DNA of 44,688 nt, taken from the IMG/VR virus record IMGVR_UViG_3300017727_002701, positions 1 through 44,688 of that record; one strand, 5' to 3'. The notes under the pieces were generated by a model. The model had not been told where the DNA came from. It did not search any database and saw only the letters and a program-made list of their open reading frames with translations. This DNA is from a virus. Shown one piece after another: positions 7,179 through 15,143 of the stretch. The position numbers and the translations under genes were made by a program. Position 1 is the first letter of the stretch; each line of letters starts with the position of its first letter.

Positions 7179-8106
7179 GAACCAATATCCTATTTACATA
7201 GTATCTAAGAACAGACATGAGTCCATGTTTACTTCTAGAAGTCTTGATAAGATGGACACGCAACATTACATTGCGATTGAACCACAAGACTATGATAACT
7301 ATGTTACCGCGTTAGAAGAGTTTAATATTACTACTGCAACTCTTCTCACACTTCCGTTTAGTAATCATGGTGATGGACCAGGTAGAGCCCGTAATTGGTG
7401 TTGGGACCATTCTATGAAAAACGGATTTGATGCCCACTGGGTCTTAGACGATAATATACAATCGTTTTATAGATTCAATGATAACATTAGAATACGTGTT
7501 GGCTCTAGTGTGTTCTTTAGAGTAATGGAGGATTTCTTTGACCGATACGATAATCTTTATATTGCTGGTCCTCAGTACCGCTTTTTTATTGCACCCAATC
7601 AGAGTTATCCGCCTTTTGTGGCGAACACTCGTATTTACTCTTGCCTTCTTATTAGGAATGATTGTTCTCACAGATGGCGAGGTAGATATAACGAAGATAC
7701 GGACATCTGCTTGCGAGTCCTTAAAGACGGAGACTGTACAGTCCAATTTAACGCATTCTTACAGGGCAAAGTTGCCACACAAACTGTAAAGGGTGGTAAT
7801 TCAACTGAGTTCTATCACAAGGAGGGCATGGAAGAAGGACTGAGCGAGGAACAAGTTGCTCAGAAAGTAAAAGACAAAGGTGAAAGATACAACACTGATG
7901 GCACCATAAATAAATCACAAATGCTGGAAGATATGCACCCAGATGTTGCCAGAGTAGTTTGGCGTTACGGAAGGTGGCATCATTATGTTGATTACTCACC
8001 ATTTAAGAAAAATAAACTCAGGGTAAAACAAGGAGTAAAATTACCCGAAAACAAAGTAAATAACTATGGTATGAAATTAGTTACCCTGGAAGAGAAAATA
8101 ACTTAA
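7168..8106 (+). CDS. TET-associated glycosyltransferase (GREB1-like), probable DNA base modification
   Basis: This encodes 312 residues. It opens with YPIYIVSKNRHESMFTSRSL, continues with YIAIEPQDYDNY and GPGRARNWCWDH, and then has HWVLDDNIQSFYRF with the metal-binding DDN at residues 94-96. This order matches the TET-associated glycosyltransferase (TAGT/GREB1) family, a GT-A-like group described in phages as adding sugars to hypermodified pyrimidines. NEDTDICLRVLKDGDCTVQF resembles the later acidic motif of GT-A enzymes. No TET/JBP oxygenase or hydroxymethylase is in the window, so the base precursor would have to be made elsewhere. Translation is coupled to the upstream small gene. A promoter for the next gene begins right after the stop. 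Confidence 0.75.
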   Translation: MNRENQYPIYIVSKNRHESMFTSRSLDKMDTQHYIAIEPQDYDNYVTALEEFNITTATLLTLPFSNHGDGPGRARNWCWDHSMKNGFDAHWVLDDNIQSFYRFNDNIRIRVGSSVFFRVMEDFFDRYDNLYIAGPQYRFFIAPNQSYPPFVANTRIYSCLLIRNDCSHRWRGRYNEDTDICLRVLKDGDCTVQFNAFLQGKVATQTVKGGNSTEFYHKEGMEEGLSEEQVAQKVKDKGERYNTDGTINKSQMLEDMHPDVARVVWRYGRWHHYVDYSPFKKNKLRVKQGVKLPENKVNNYGMKLVTLEEKIT

Positions 8107-8114
8107 AAAAAGGG

Positions 8115-8143
8115 TTGACAAATACTTTTATACCTGTTATAAT
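8115..8143 (+). promoter_or_regulatory. Sigma-70 type promoter
   Basis: TTGACA 8115-8120 and TATAAT 8138-8143 with a 17-base spacer. The leader is about 60 bases with GGAG close before ATG 8209. With the terminator at 8517-8541 it defines a single-gene transcription unit. Confidence 0.82.
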
Positions 8144-8208
8144 GTGTATTGTAAGTTGGAAATTTAACTTAACTATTAAACTTTATTATTGAAAAACGGA
8201 GATCGTCT

Positions 8209-8487
8209 ATGACAACTCAAACTGTAACAACTAAAACCGACCGCGTACTGGCAGCCTTCACAGCAGGTGAAGAACTCTCAGCGGGTCAATTGAAATCACG
8301 CTTTCAAGTCGGCAACCCTACCGCTACGGTATCTAGCCTACGAATGAAAGGTTATCCTATCTATCTTAACACTGGGTCGAAAGACTCGCGCGGTCGCGCT
8401 GGTGTATCTAAGTATCGATTAGGCACTCCAAGTCGTGCTGTAATCGCGGCTGGTTATCAGGCTCTAGCGGCACAAGCTAAGTCATAA
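8209..8487 (+). CDS. Small helix-turn-helix-like protein
   Basis: This encodes 92 residues from ATG 8209. After a Thr-rich start it reads TDRVLAAFTAGEELSAGQLKSRF...NPTATVSSLRMKGYPIYLN, the pattern of a winged helix-turn-helix, followed by a basic wing (KDSRGRAGVSKYRLG) and an alanine-rich C-terminus. It forms its own transcription unit with a strong promoter and a strong terminator, suggesting high expression. Similar small proteins are common in cyanophage and pelagiphage genomes and their role is not established. DNA binding or transcription regulation is inferred from the fold only. Confidence 0.7.
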   Translation: MTTQTVTTKTDRVLAAFTAGEELSAGQLKSRFQVGNPTATVSSLRMKGYPIYLNTGSKDSRGRAGVSKYRLGTPSRAVIAAGYQALAAQAKS

Positions 8488-8516
8488 TTTAGCTATCGCA
8501 CCAACTTACAGCACAA

Positions 8517-8541
8517 GGGGAGCTTCGGCTCCCCTTTTTTT
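8517..8541 (+). terminator. Rho-independent terminator
   Basis: GGGGAGC (8517-8523), TTCG tetraloop, GCTCCCC (8528-8534), then seven Ts. It is a textbook + strand terminator for the 8209 gene. It lies at the convergent junction with the minus-strand block, which ends at 8540; read on the minus strand the hairpin lacks a trailing T-tract. Confidence 0.92.
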
Positions 8542-9271
8542 ATCTTACGGTAATTGTGTTTTCTCTGGCATTTGTTGGCACACTATCTGTTACCATAATT
8601 CTACCAGCACTGTCTCCTCTGCTAGGAGATTTACTGTAGATTTTAGGAATGCCCTTTGAGTCTTTGGCGTTAGGATCGAAAACTTGATCAACCCTCCTTG
8701 CACGTAAACGGAAATATAATCTTTTTTCTTTTGCGTATTTCTTTGCTTCAGTTAATTTACCATTTGTAAATTCTAAACAGTTGGTGTTCTTATCGTATCT
8801 GGTTACTGGATCCATTGCACCAATATACATAAAGTCTATAGGTCCACCCATATCTTTATTACCGACTACAATCTTTTCTTTAAACATTCCAGCAACTTCA
8901 CCATATACGTCAGGAACTTTATCACCCGGTTCGATCTTCTTTTCTAGGTGTTTAAATGCGCCTTTCATAAATCTATCTGCCAGTCCCGGAACTGCTAGAT
9001 TGATACCCTTTAGTCCACCACCAGCAAGTGATGGTGCGGATGGACCTTTCATAGATAATCCAACTTTCTTACCGTTATGTAAAGTTAGTTGAACATCAAT
9101 ATATGGCTCCGAGCCAGATACTTGTCTTCCTTGAAACTTATCTGCTTTGGTGACATTCTTAATTGTTGTGCCACCAGCTTTGATCTTTATAGCAACCCCA
9201 TTCTTTTTAACAAGGTTGTTAATAGATGAAACAAATTTGTTTTCTTGTCTTTCTGCACTGGCTCCAGCCAT
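8540..9271 (-). CDS. Unrecognised phage protein, probably late-expressed
   Basis: This encodes 243 residues, ATG at the complement of 9269-9271, last gene of a four-gene minus-strand block. It begins with a helix, then beta-rich segments and a Gly/Pro loop (LSMKGPSAPSLAGGGLKG), followed by MYIGAMDPVTRYD and a basic RLYFRLRARRVDQVF. No signal peptide or membrane segment is visible. The basic C-terminal half could bind nucleic acid, and a fold of the nuclease type cannot be excluded, but I see no clear catalytic set. It starts one base after the coiled-coil gene ends. A TATAAATA on the minus strand at 9441-9434 could add late transcription. Confidence 0.6.
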   Translation of the reverse strand: MAGASAERQENKFVSSINNLVKKNGVAIKIKAGGTTIKNVTKADKFQGRQVSGSEPYIDVQLTLHNGKKVGLSMKGPSAPSLAGGGLKGINLAVPGLADRFMKGAFKHLEKKIEPGDKVPDVYGEVAGMFKEKIVVGNKDMGGPIDFMYIGAMDPVTRYDKNTNCLEFTNGKLTEAKKYAKEKRLYFRLRARRVDQVFDPNAKDSKGIPKIYSKSPSRGDSAGRIMVTDSVPTNARENTITVR

Positions 9272-9272
9272 G

Positions 9273-9728
9273 TTATTGTCCTGCTAGTGGGTTTTCTAAT
9301 GCGATCTCTATCTGCTCTGTTATCTGTTTGCGGATATCAATCAACTCTTTACCGGTGTCTCTCTCAAGTTCATACAAACGTTTATCGGAATCTCTGATGT
9401 CGTTTGTCAAACTGTCTTGATCACCGTCAATTCTATTTATACTTTCCCTCATAACATCTTGGTTAGTCTGCATTGATCCTATCTTAGTCTCATATGCTTC
9501 AATGATTGTATTCTGACTCTCTACAGTTTCTTCCAATACTGCAATTGATTGGTTAATTGCTGACAGATCAGGAGCAACATACTCTTGTATCTGTTCTTTC
9601 ATGTCCATGTAATCTTTATAGACCTCAAATCCTCCGTATAGAACACCAACCGCAGATGACAACGCCATCGCAATTGCTACCATTCTACCGCCTTTAAATT
9701 TGACGCCTCCTATTTCTATTTCTGCCAT
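9273..9728 (-). CDS. Membrane-anchored coiled-coil protein
   Basis: This encodes 151 residues, ATG at the complement of 9726-9728, in TAATG overlap with the upstream gene. Residues about 15-35 form one hydrophobic segment (MVAIAMALSSAVGVLYGGF). The rest is almost entirely heptad-like coiled coil (SAINQSIAVLEETVESQ...DSDKRLYELERDTGKELIDIRK). It is predicted as a single-pass membrane protein with a long cytoplasmic or periplasmic coiled coil. Similar proteins recur in marine myophages. A spanin-like or membrane-tether role is possible given its late-operon position, but is not shown by sequence. Confidence 0.65.
   Translation of the reverse strand: MAEIEIGGVKFKGGRMVAIAMALSSAVGVLYGGFEVYKDYMDMKEQIQEYVAPDLSAINQSIAVLEETVESQNTIIEAYETKIGSMQTNQDVMRESINRIDGDQDSLTNDIRDSDKRLYELERDTGKELIDIRKQITEQIEIALENPLAGQ
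9434..9441 (-). promoter_or_regulatory. Possible internal late promoter motif (minus strand)
   Basis: TATTTATA on the + strand is a perfect TATAAATA on the minus strand. It lies inside the coiled-coil gene, about 165 bases before the start of the 9271 gene. It may be chance in AT-rich DNA. Confidence 0.3.
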
Positions 9729-12103
9729 TAGTATTGACTCCTTATTAGTTGTTGTAGCGTACCGTGATTCTCTTTAGTCAGGTCATAGATCGTTCTGTTG
9801 TTATCTGATAAAGTCTTTCCCGTATACACTTGTTCTTGTAAGTAAACCATTTCACGTTCCGTTATTGCATTATTATAGTATGATGTCAAGTCTACACCAG
9901 TCGCTATTATTTCTAAAGCGGCTGTTTGCCCGATTGCGGCAGGGTTAGACTTTTCTTTCTTTGCTTCACGGTTGGCTTTAGCCATTCTTTCGGCTAGAGA
10001 CTTCTCTTGTACTACTTCATTCATAAGCATATCGGTTACTGGTTCGATGATAGCAAATCCTATAGGTGCAGAGTCGCCCAAAGCAACGTTTTGTGTAACT
10101 TGCTCTATATTCATGCTTATCTGAGTACTGGAACTTCCCTCACCTGAGTCTCCTCCGCTCTCTCCAGTGATTGCTGTGTACATTTGAGCATCACTACCAA
10201 ATATTGCGGCTGATGTGTAGTCTTGAGTACCAATATTACCGGTTTCGCTCGCTTGAAACGTTGATGAACCGTTATTTGAGCCGTCTGCAAACTGATTTGA
10301 GCCGTTATTTTGCGATCCTGACGATCCACCGCTATTTTGTTGTTGATTTTGATTTGATTGACCGGAATTTTGTTTCATATCTTGTACATTACCGTTATTT
10401 TGTCTATTATTAGAAACATTTCCGTCATTTTGACTTGACCCTGTCCCAGTATTGCCGTTACCGCCACTAGTTGATGCGCTGTTAGAAGATTTTTGCTCTA
10501 AATTTGAAATTAATTTGCTTGTTGTTGATAAAGATAGTGCTACTGCGCTTCTGTTTCCACCTTTTCTAGTTTCTTTTGGTGCTTTTGCAATCGCTTCTAC
10601 TGGTTCTAGGTCTTCTGTTAGTTCTTCATCAACTTCTTCTGGGCTTATTTCATCAATTTCTCTGTCCAACTCCAATTCTTCTTCCTCTAAAGCCCGCTCT
10701 TCATCGAATTGCTCTTCTAAACTTCTTTCGAAATCTTGAATCTCTTCAAATTGCTCTTCAAAAAATGGCTCTTCTACTATTGGTTCATTTGCTGTTGACA
10801 TTTCTTCATTTACTGGTTCTGATGTATCAGGTAATTCATCTGGTCTTATCATTACCACTGAATAGGTTCCAACTTCTTGAAAGTCATCTTCGGTGGATTC
10901 AAAATTGGGTGCGGCTTGAAAGTCGAAGTTTTCTTCATCCATTCCGCTTTCTTGAAAGACTTCTGATGTTTCTCCGTAGCTTGATACGGACCCTGTTGCT
11001 CCAAAATCTTCCTCTGCATTTCCTCCAAATTGATCTTCGGTCTCGGTATTATAGCCATAAAATTCCTCCTCTGATACTCCGAAACTATCTTCAAATGATG
11101 ATCCGTCATCCATTCCATCATCACTACCACTGGAAAATGGATCGCTGTCTTCCATACCAGTAATTTGACCATCATCTTGTCCAGTATCTGGTAACCATTC
11201 ATCATCAAAAAAGCTATCGTCAACATAGCCGGGACAAAATTCAGAAAATTGTTGGTCGTTGATACAGTCTTGATCAAATACTGCGTCATCATATCCATCA
11301 CAACCAGAATCATATAATGGATCATTTGTACATTGTTGTGCAAAATATGCGGCGGCATATCCAGTGCATGATGAGTCATTTAATGGATTAGAACAATCTG
11401 GTCCTGAAGAGTAACCACCGTCATTACCATACCACGCTCTACCACCAGGCACAGTTTCATCATGAAAGTCGATATCGAATTCGTCAAAATCAGCCTGTGC
11501 TGTGGCGAATGCTAATTGATTTAATTCATCTTTGTCTTGAGTTACGTCTCCAGTAAAGCCTACAAAAACACTATGGTTGGTAATGTCAACTTCATCATAA
11601 ATGAAATCAAATGAATTATCAGTATGAAGATTTAATTGAAATGTGTTGGTGTTGTTATTATAATATTCGTGAAGATTGTACCACAAGAATGAAGATCCTT
11701 GATCACTTGTTTCATAAAAGTAACCAGAATTTGCGCCAATAGTTTTGTCTATTAGATCAGTCCATAATGGAGCAATCATGTAGCTGTATGATCCTATGTT
11801 TGCCCTGTTAGCTAAGTCTAACCCGTTACAACACCTACTATTGTTGTAACTATTATTACCTACACCCGTTGTAGGATCATAGAACATTAAGAAACCATTA
11901 CTGGACATCCAAGTGTCAGTAAAAGTTCCTCCGTAATATGAAAAGCTGTGACCCAAGTTGATATGAACAGTACTATCATCAAATGTCGGACCATCCATAA
12001 CTTGAGTCATATCACCTGGGCTAAGTAAGTCTGGTTGTCCTAAAACTGGTAAAGGCAGTAATAGTAATAGACTTAATAAAATACTACTCGCAAACGTCTT
12101 CAT
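9728..12103 (-). CDS. Large exported protein: NIDO-like domain, Cys repeats, acidic and Asn/Ser/Gln-rich regions
   Basis: This encodes 791 residues with a signal peptide at about 1-22 (ILLSLLLLLPLPVLGQ). Residues about 30-215 contain WMSSNGFLMFYD, MIAPLWTDL, FLWYN and SVFVGFTGDV, in the order seen in NIDO (nidogen-like) domains. Residues about 230-300 carry repeats of the form C-N-D-P-x-Y-x-S-x-C-x-G-Y. A long Asp/Glu-rich stretch follows (about 300-500), then an Asn/Ser/Gln/Gly-rich linker (about 520-660) and a conserved-looking helical C-terminus (EKSLAERMAKANREAKKEK). The layout suggests a secreted or virion-surface adhesin-like protein. It overlaps the preceding Thr/Asn-rich exported gene by 20 bases, so the two are probably made together late in infection. 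No attachment or enzymatic function is proven. Confidence 0.75.
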   Translation of the reverse strand: MKTFASSILLSLLLLLPLPVLGQPDLLSPGDMTQVMDGPTFDDSTVHINLGHSFSYYGGTFTDTWMSSNGFLMFYDPTTGVGNNSYNNSRCCNGLDLANRANIGSYSYMIAPLWTDLIDKTIGANSGYFYETSDQGSSFLWYNLHEYYNNNTNTFQLNLHTDNSFDFIYDEVDITNHSVFVGFTGDVTQDKDELNQLAFATAQADFDEFDIDFHDETVPGGRAWYGNDGGYSSGPDCSNPLNDSSCTGYAAAYFAQQCTNDPLYDSGCDGYDDAVFDQDCINDQQFSEFCPGYVDDSFFDDEWLPDTGQDDGQITGMEDSDPFSSGSDDGMDDGSSFEDSFGVSEEEFYGYNTETEDQFGGNAEEDFGATGSVSSYGETSEVFQESGMDEENFDFQAAPNFESTEDDFQEVGTYSVVMIRPDELPDTSEPVNEEMSTANEPIVEEPFFEEQFEEIQDFERSLEEQFDEERALEEEELELDREIDEISPEEVDEELTEDLEPVEAIAKAPKETRKGGNRSAVALSLSTTSKLISNLEQKSSNSASTSGGNGNTGTGSSQNDGNVSNNRQNNGNVQDMKQNSGQSNQNQQQNSGGSSGSQNNGSNQFADGSNNGSSTFQASETGNIGTQDYTSAAIFGSDAQMYTAITGESGGDSGEGSSSTQISMNIEQVTQNVALGDSAPIGFAIIEPVTDMLMNEVVQEKSLAERMAKANREAKKEKSNPAAIGQTAALEIIATGVDLTSYYNNAITEREMVYLQEQVYTGKTLSDNNRTIYDLTKENHGTLQQLIRSQY

Positions 12104-13199
12104 CAGGATACTCTCTACAGAAATCTTGTTTAGCCCAAACTCTATATTCCATATTTTTGTTTGATGCTAGTTTCTTTCCATTCTGTTTGTCGAATACACC
12201 ATCTGGCATTCTTTCTGGTGATTGTTGCCATCTTTTTAATGCGGCATCACCAATCTCGCCTTGGAACGGACAAGGAGTACCTGCCATTCTCATTGCTTCC
12301 CAAACTCTTTCGTCTTGACACATTAAAGATACTGCGGCTACTTTCATGCCCATATCATACATTGTTTTGGACAGTTTGATTCTTTCACAATTCATATCTC
12401 TAACTGACTTACCAGCCGCCAATCCAAAAATCTGTGTTTGAACTGCGCCACTGACACCAGTAGTACATAAATCTTGTGAGTATGATGAACCAATGCTAGG
12501 TGCAATTGCACTAGGTGGAGGAGACTTGATAGTAGTCTCTGACTTGTTGATGTTTTCGTTTCTGTTATTATTCGTATTCTCGCTCTTTACTTCGGATGTT
12601 GATTCCGATGTAGAATTATTGTTGTTAGTGTTAGTGTTATTACTTGTGCTGTCACTATTAACACTTTGATTCACATTAGAATTAGAGTTAGAGGTAGAAT
12701 TCGAAGTTGAATTTACAGTACTATTATTTGTGTTGTTATTATTTGAAGTGCTGTTTACCGTACTATTGTTCGTATTGACATTAGTATTGTTATTTGTATT
12801 TGTGGAAGTACTTGTATTCGTATTTACGTTCGTATTGGAATTGGTATTTACGTTTGTGTTACTAGAAGTACTATTTATGGTACTATTGTTATTATTGTTA
12901 TTTGTGTTTGTGGAAGTGTTTGTATTATTGTTGGTATTGGTGCTGTTGTTCGTACTAGTATTAACATTTGTGTTAGTATTAGTATTGGTGTTCGAACCAG
13001 TGTAATTGGTTGTGTTGGTATTAGTGTTAGTATTGGTAGACGTATTTGTGTTGGTGTTCGTGTTGGTATTATTGGAAGTAACATCCGACGTGGTATCAGT
13101 CGTATTGTTAATAGTGGTAGTTGTGTCCTGCGCCAACGCCATTGTCGCAACCAACGACAATGATACAGCCAAAATAACGCCTATGTGAACGCGCTTCAT
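12084..13199 (-). CDS. Exported Thr/Asn-repeat protein
   Basis: This encodes 371 residues, start at the complement of 13197-13199 with AGGAGAG just upstream. A signal peptide (VILAVSLSLVATMALAQ) is followed by about 200 residues made almost only of Thr, Asn, Ser and Val, in short repeats such as NTNTNTST. The C-terminal 135 residues form a compact Cys-containing domain (CTTGVSG, CQDERVWEAMR, GTPCPFQG, DFCREYPDEDVCE). The repeat region is ideal for O- or N-glycosylation or for an extended stalk. It heads the minus-strand late operon (motif TATAAATA at 13326-13319) and overlaps the NIDO-like gene. Similar exported proteins occur in other marine myophages with unknown role; a surface stalk or adhesin is an inference. 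Confidence 0.75.
   Translation of the reverse strand: MKRVHIGVILAVSLSLVATMALAQDTTTTINNTTDTTSDVTSNNTNTNTNTNTSTNTNTNTNTTNYTGSNTNTNTNTNVNTSTNNSTNTNNNTNTSTNTNNNNNNSTINSTSSNTNVNTNSNTNVNTNTSTSTNTNNNTNVNTNNSTVNSTSNNNNTNNSTVNSTSNSTSNSNSNVNQSVNSDSTSNNTNTNNNNSTSESTSEVKSENTNNNRNENINKSETTIKSPPPSAIAPSIGSSYSQDLCTTGVSGAVQTQIFGLAAGKSVRDMNCERIKLSKTMYDMGMKVAAVSLMCQDERVWEAMRMAGTPCPFQGEIGDAALKRWQQSPERMPDGVFDKQNGKKLASNKNMEYRVWAKQDFCREYPDEDVCE
12570..13120 (-). repeat. Degenerate codon minisatellite in the Thr/Asn gene
   Basis: The + strand shows long runs of (T)GTT(A/G)TT- and GTATT-type units, which read on the minus strand as alternating AAT/AAC and ACT/ACA/ACG codons. Wobble positions vary, so the protein repeat is better kept than the DNA repeat. 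This suggests selection on amino-acid composition. Such tracts can change length by slippage or recombination. Confidence 0.75.
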
Positions 13200-13287
13200 G
13201 TTCTCTCCTAAAGATAAGTTTAATTACAGTCTTACTGAACTGTACCATAATCTGATCAAATCACTTATAATTAAGAGCAACTTCCGC

Positions 13288-13316
13288 TTGACATTCCTAT
13301 AGTTATACTGTATAAT
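13288..13316 (+). promoter_or_regulatory. Sigma-70 type promoter
   Basis: TTGACA 13288-13293 and TATAAT 13311-13316 with a 17-base spacer. The start near 13323 leaves a leader of about 29 bases with GAGAGG before ATG 13352. It is the likely main early promoter for the long + strand run that begins here; no other clear promoter was seen between it and 36.4 kb. Confidence 0.82.
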
Positions 13317-13318
13317 GC

Positions 13319-13326
13319 TATTTATA
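13319..13326 (-). promoter_or_regulatory. T4-type late promoter on the minus strand
   Basis: TATTTATA on the + strand gives a perfect TATAAATA on the minus strand, about 120 bases before the start codon at 13199. It would drive the minus-strand block 13199-8540. It lies two bases from the -10 box of the divergent + strand early promoter, so early and late transcription diverge from nearly the same point. Confidence 0.55.
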
Positions 13327-13351
13327 ATGAATCAATCTGTGAGAGGTCTAT

Positions 13352-13714
13352 ATGCGTATAATCCATACATACAACTCTTCAACCCGCAAAAAGAAGCCTA
13401 GAGGTAAAGGTTGGCGAGAAAGAGAAGAGGCTCATCGTAAGCATCTCAAAAAACTGGGCATCGATCCAGATGCTAAACCCAAGAAAAAAGAGTTCGTTGA
13501 ATACAAGCCAAAAACTTCTGCAAATCACCAGAGGTCTTTGGAGCACCGTGATAAATACAAGAGTAGAGATGATGTGAATGGTTCATGTCATAAGAAAGAG
13601 CAAATGGTTTATACGGGTACGTTAATTAAGGGTATAGCGACAATGCATAAATCCAATGCAGTTCCTGTAACAAACCAGAAACAAGCAGAAGAGATTTCGC
13701 GGATGGCAAAATGA
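13352..13714 (+). CDS. Small basic phage protein
   Basis: This encodes 120 residues from ATG 13352, first gene after the promoter at 13288. The N-terminal 50 residues are strongly basic (STRKKKPRGKGWREREEAHRKH), suggesting nucleic-acid binding. The C-terminal half has GSCHKKEQMVYTGTLIKGIATMHKSNAVPV, which I recall as a conserved stretch in T4-like marine phages without known function. The gene ends in a four-base overlap with the desaturase. No enzymatic motif is visible. Confidence 0.65.
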   Translation: MRIIHTYNSSTRKKKPRGKGWREREEAHRKHLKKLGIDPDAKPKKKEFVEYKPKTSANHQRSLEHRDKYKSRDDVNGSCHKKEQMVYTGTLIKGIATMHKSNAVPVTNQKQAEEISRMAK

Positions 13715-14442
13715 GAAAAGCGGTACTAAAACAAAACAACTCTTGGGCACCTATAACTTTACTTATAGGACAATTGGTCGCACAACTATCATTGATACCA
13801 ATGATCATGTATGCTCATGCATGGGAATGGATACCATTTGTAATTATGTATTGTGGCATGATGTTAGGTGTTACAATGGGATATCATCGATATTGGTCAC
13901 ACAATTCTTTTAAGTGTCCTAAATTTATAGAATACTTAATGTTATTCTTTGCTCATATTATGATGATTGGTCCCGCAATTACTTGGGCAGCCAATCACAG
14001 AGAACATCATAGATATGCTGACACAGAAAAAGATCCACACTCTCCACACCATAGAGGGTGGCTTCTTGCATACTTTGGACAAGTCCTAATTAATATCAAT
14101 TTCAAATATGCAAGAGACTTACTCAAAAAAGAATTATGCAGAGATCAAGTAAAATATTACTGGCAAGTTATAGGAGCATGGGCCGCGCTCTTGTTTGTGA
14201 TAGATCCTCTTGCTTTAATATATGCATGGTTAGCACCAGCAGGTGCCGCTAAGTTAATTGGCTCTTTGGTATTTACGTATTCCCATAGAGGTAAAGAAGC
14301 GCACAGTGATACTTGGTTAGGTCTTATAACACTCGGTGAAGGATTCCATAAAGCACACCACGATCATGGCAATAGACAAATTCTATGGCATAGATTCGAT
14401 ATTGGAGGACAGTTAATCAGACTTATTGATAAAACTGCTTAG
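13711..14442 (+). CDS. Membrane fatty acid desaturase
   Basis: This encodes 243 residues with the three histidine boxes of acyl-lipid/acyl-CoA desaturases in order and spacing: HRYWSH (His59-His64, HX4H), HREHH (96-100, HX2HH) and HKAHH (213-217, HX2HH). Four hydrophobic segments surround them. These diiron enzymes insert double bonds into fatty acyl chains in the inner membrane. The length is short for the family (usually 280-350) but all three boxes are intact. Desaturases are known auxiliary metabolic genes of marine cyanophages and would raise membrane fluidity or alter lipids during infection. It overlaps the previous gene by four bases and is followed two bases later by an unrecognised gene. 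Confidence 0.9.
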   Translation: MRKAVLKQNNSWAPITLLIGQLVAQLSLIPMIMYAHAWEWIPFVIMYCGMMLGVTMGYHRYWSHNSFKCPKFIEYLMLFFAHIMMIGPAITWAANHREHHRYADTEKDPHSPHHRGWLLAYFGQVLININFKYARDLLKKELCRDQVKYYWQVIGAWAALLFVIDPLALIYAWLAPAGAAKLIGSLVFTYSHRGKEAHSDTWLGLITLGEGFHKAHHDHGNRQILWHRFDIGGQLIRLIDKTA

Positions 14443-14444
14443 AT

Positions 14445-15143
14445 ATGAATTTTAAATATGTACCCTTTGTGGCTGATAGATTTGATTATGATTATTGTAG
14501 AACACACCCGTATCGCAATCAACTAGAAGCACATCCAATTGCAAATGAAGATGACATGGCTTTGCTCCATGAGCATCTTACGGACTGGGAAAAAGCTATT
14601 ATCATTGCAGGAAGTTATTACTTTATTTGGGATAGCTATGACCAGAAAAGAATAACAGAGCAATCGGACAAACTAATCAGCATTGAAGACTGTCAATTCT
14701 CTTCAGATGTCCATGCAAACTCTACCAGTCTTATTAAAGAGTATGTAGAAACATATCAAGGTACTTTTAGTTTCTTGATGGGTAACAATGACTACAGACC
14801 TAAAGCAGATAGCTACTTTAAACACGCACATCAACCTACAGAGATTGATGGCAAAACATACGAAGACACTTTCACGATTATCTATCCTATACATCTAGAA
14901 AATGACGTTATAGAAGAGTTCAAAATTTTCTATGTGGAAGAAGAAGGAATCTACAAGCTATTAAAAGCACCATTGACTTATCCAGAAGGAGATGTTAAAA
15001 GTATAAGATTTCCTAAAAAGGGTGAAGCACTCTTGATACACTTTAATTCATGTAAGGGTATTCATTGGATAGACGGACTTACTAATAATAATTTTATGGC
15101 TCATGCATTTGATTCTGTCAATATGAGGAAAGAACTATGCTAA
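14445..15143 (+). CDS. Hypothetical protein in the desaturase/oxygenase cluster
   Basis: This encodes 232 residues from ATG 14445. The C-terminal half is beta-rich, with FPKKGEALLIHFNSC followed by GIHWIDGLTNNNFMAHAF, vaguely like the jelly-roll end of 2OG-Fe(II) oxygenases or cupins, but I cannot identify a full metal-binding triad. The N-terminal half is acidic and helical with WEKAIIIAGSYYFIWDSYD. Its stop overlaps the following 2OG-oxygenase-like gene by seven bases. It is likely co-expressed with the desaturase and oxygenase; no function is assigned. Confidence 0.6.
   Translation: MNFKYVPFVADRFDYDYCRTHPYRNQLEAHPIANEDDMALLHEHLTDWEKAIIIAGSYYFIWDSYDQKRITEQSDKLISIEDCQFSSDVHANSTSLIKEYVETYQGTFSFLMGNNDYRPKADSYFKHAHQPTEIDGKTYEDTFTIIYPIHLENDVIEEFKIFYVEEEGIYKLLKAPLTYPEGDVKSIRFPKKGEALLIHFNSCKGIHWIDGLTNNNFMAHAFDSVNMRKELC

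Noticed and set aside
10171-11163. Leucine-rich + strand frames opposite the acidic protein
   Set aside because: They are antisense shadows of Asp/Glu and Ser codons in the minus-strand gene and lack ribosome sites.
12570-13120. CRISPR-like or tandem-repeat array
   Set aside because: The units are short, in frame and degenerate at wobble positions; no spacer pattern is present. It is a coding repeat.
12730-13188. Val/Leu-rich + strand frames
   Set aside because: They arise from the repeated Thr/Asn codons on the other strand.
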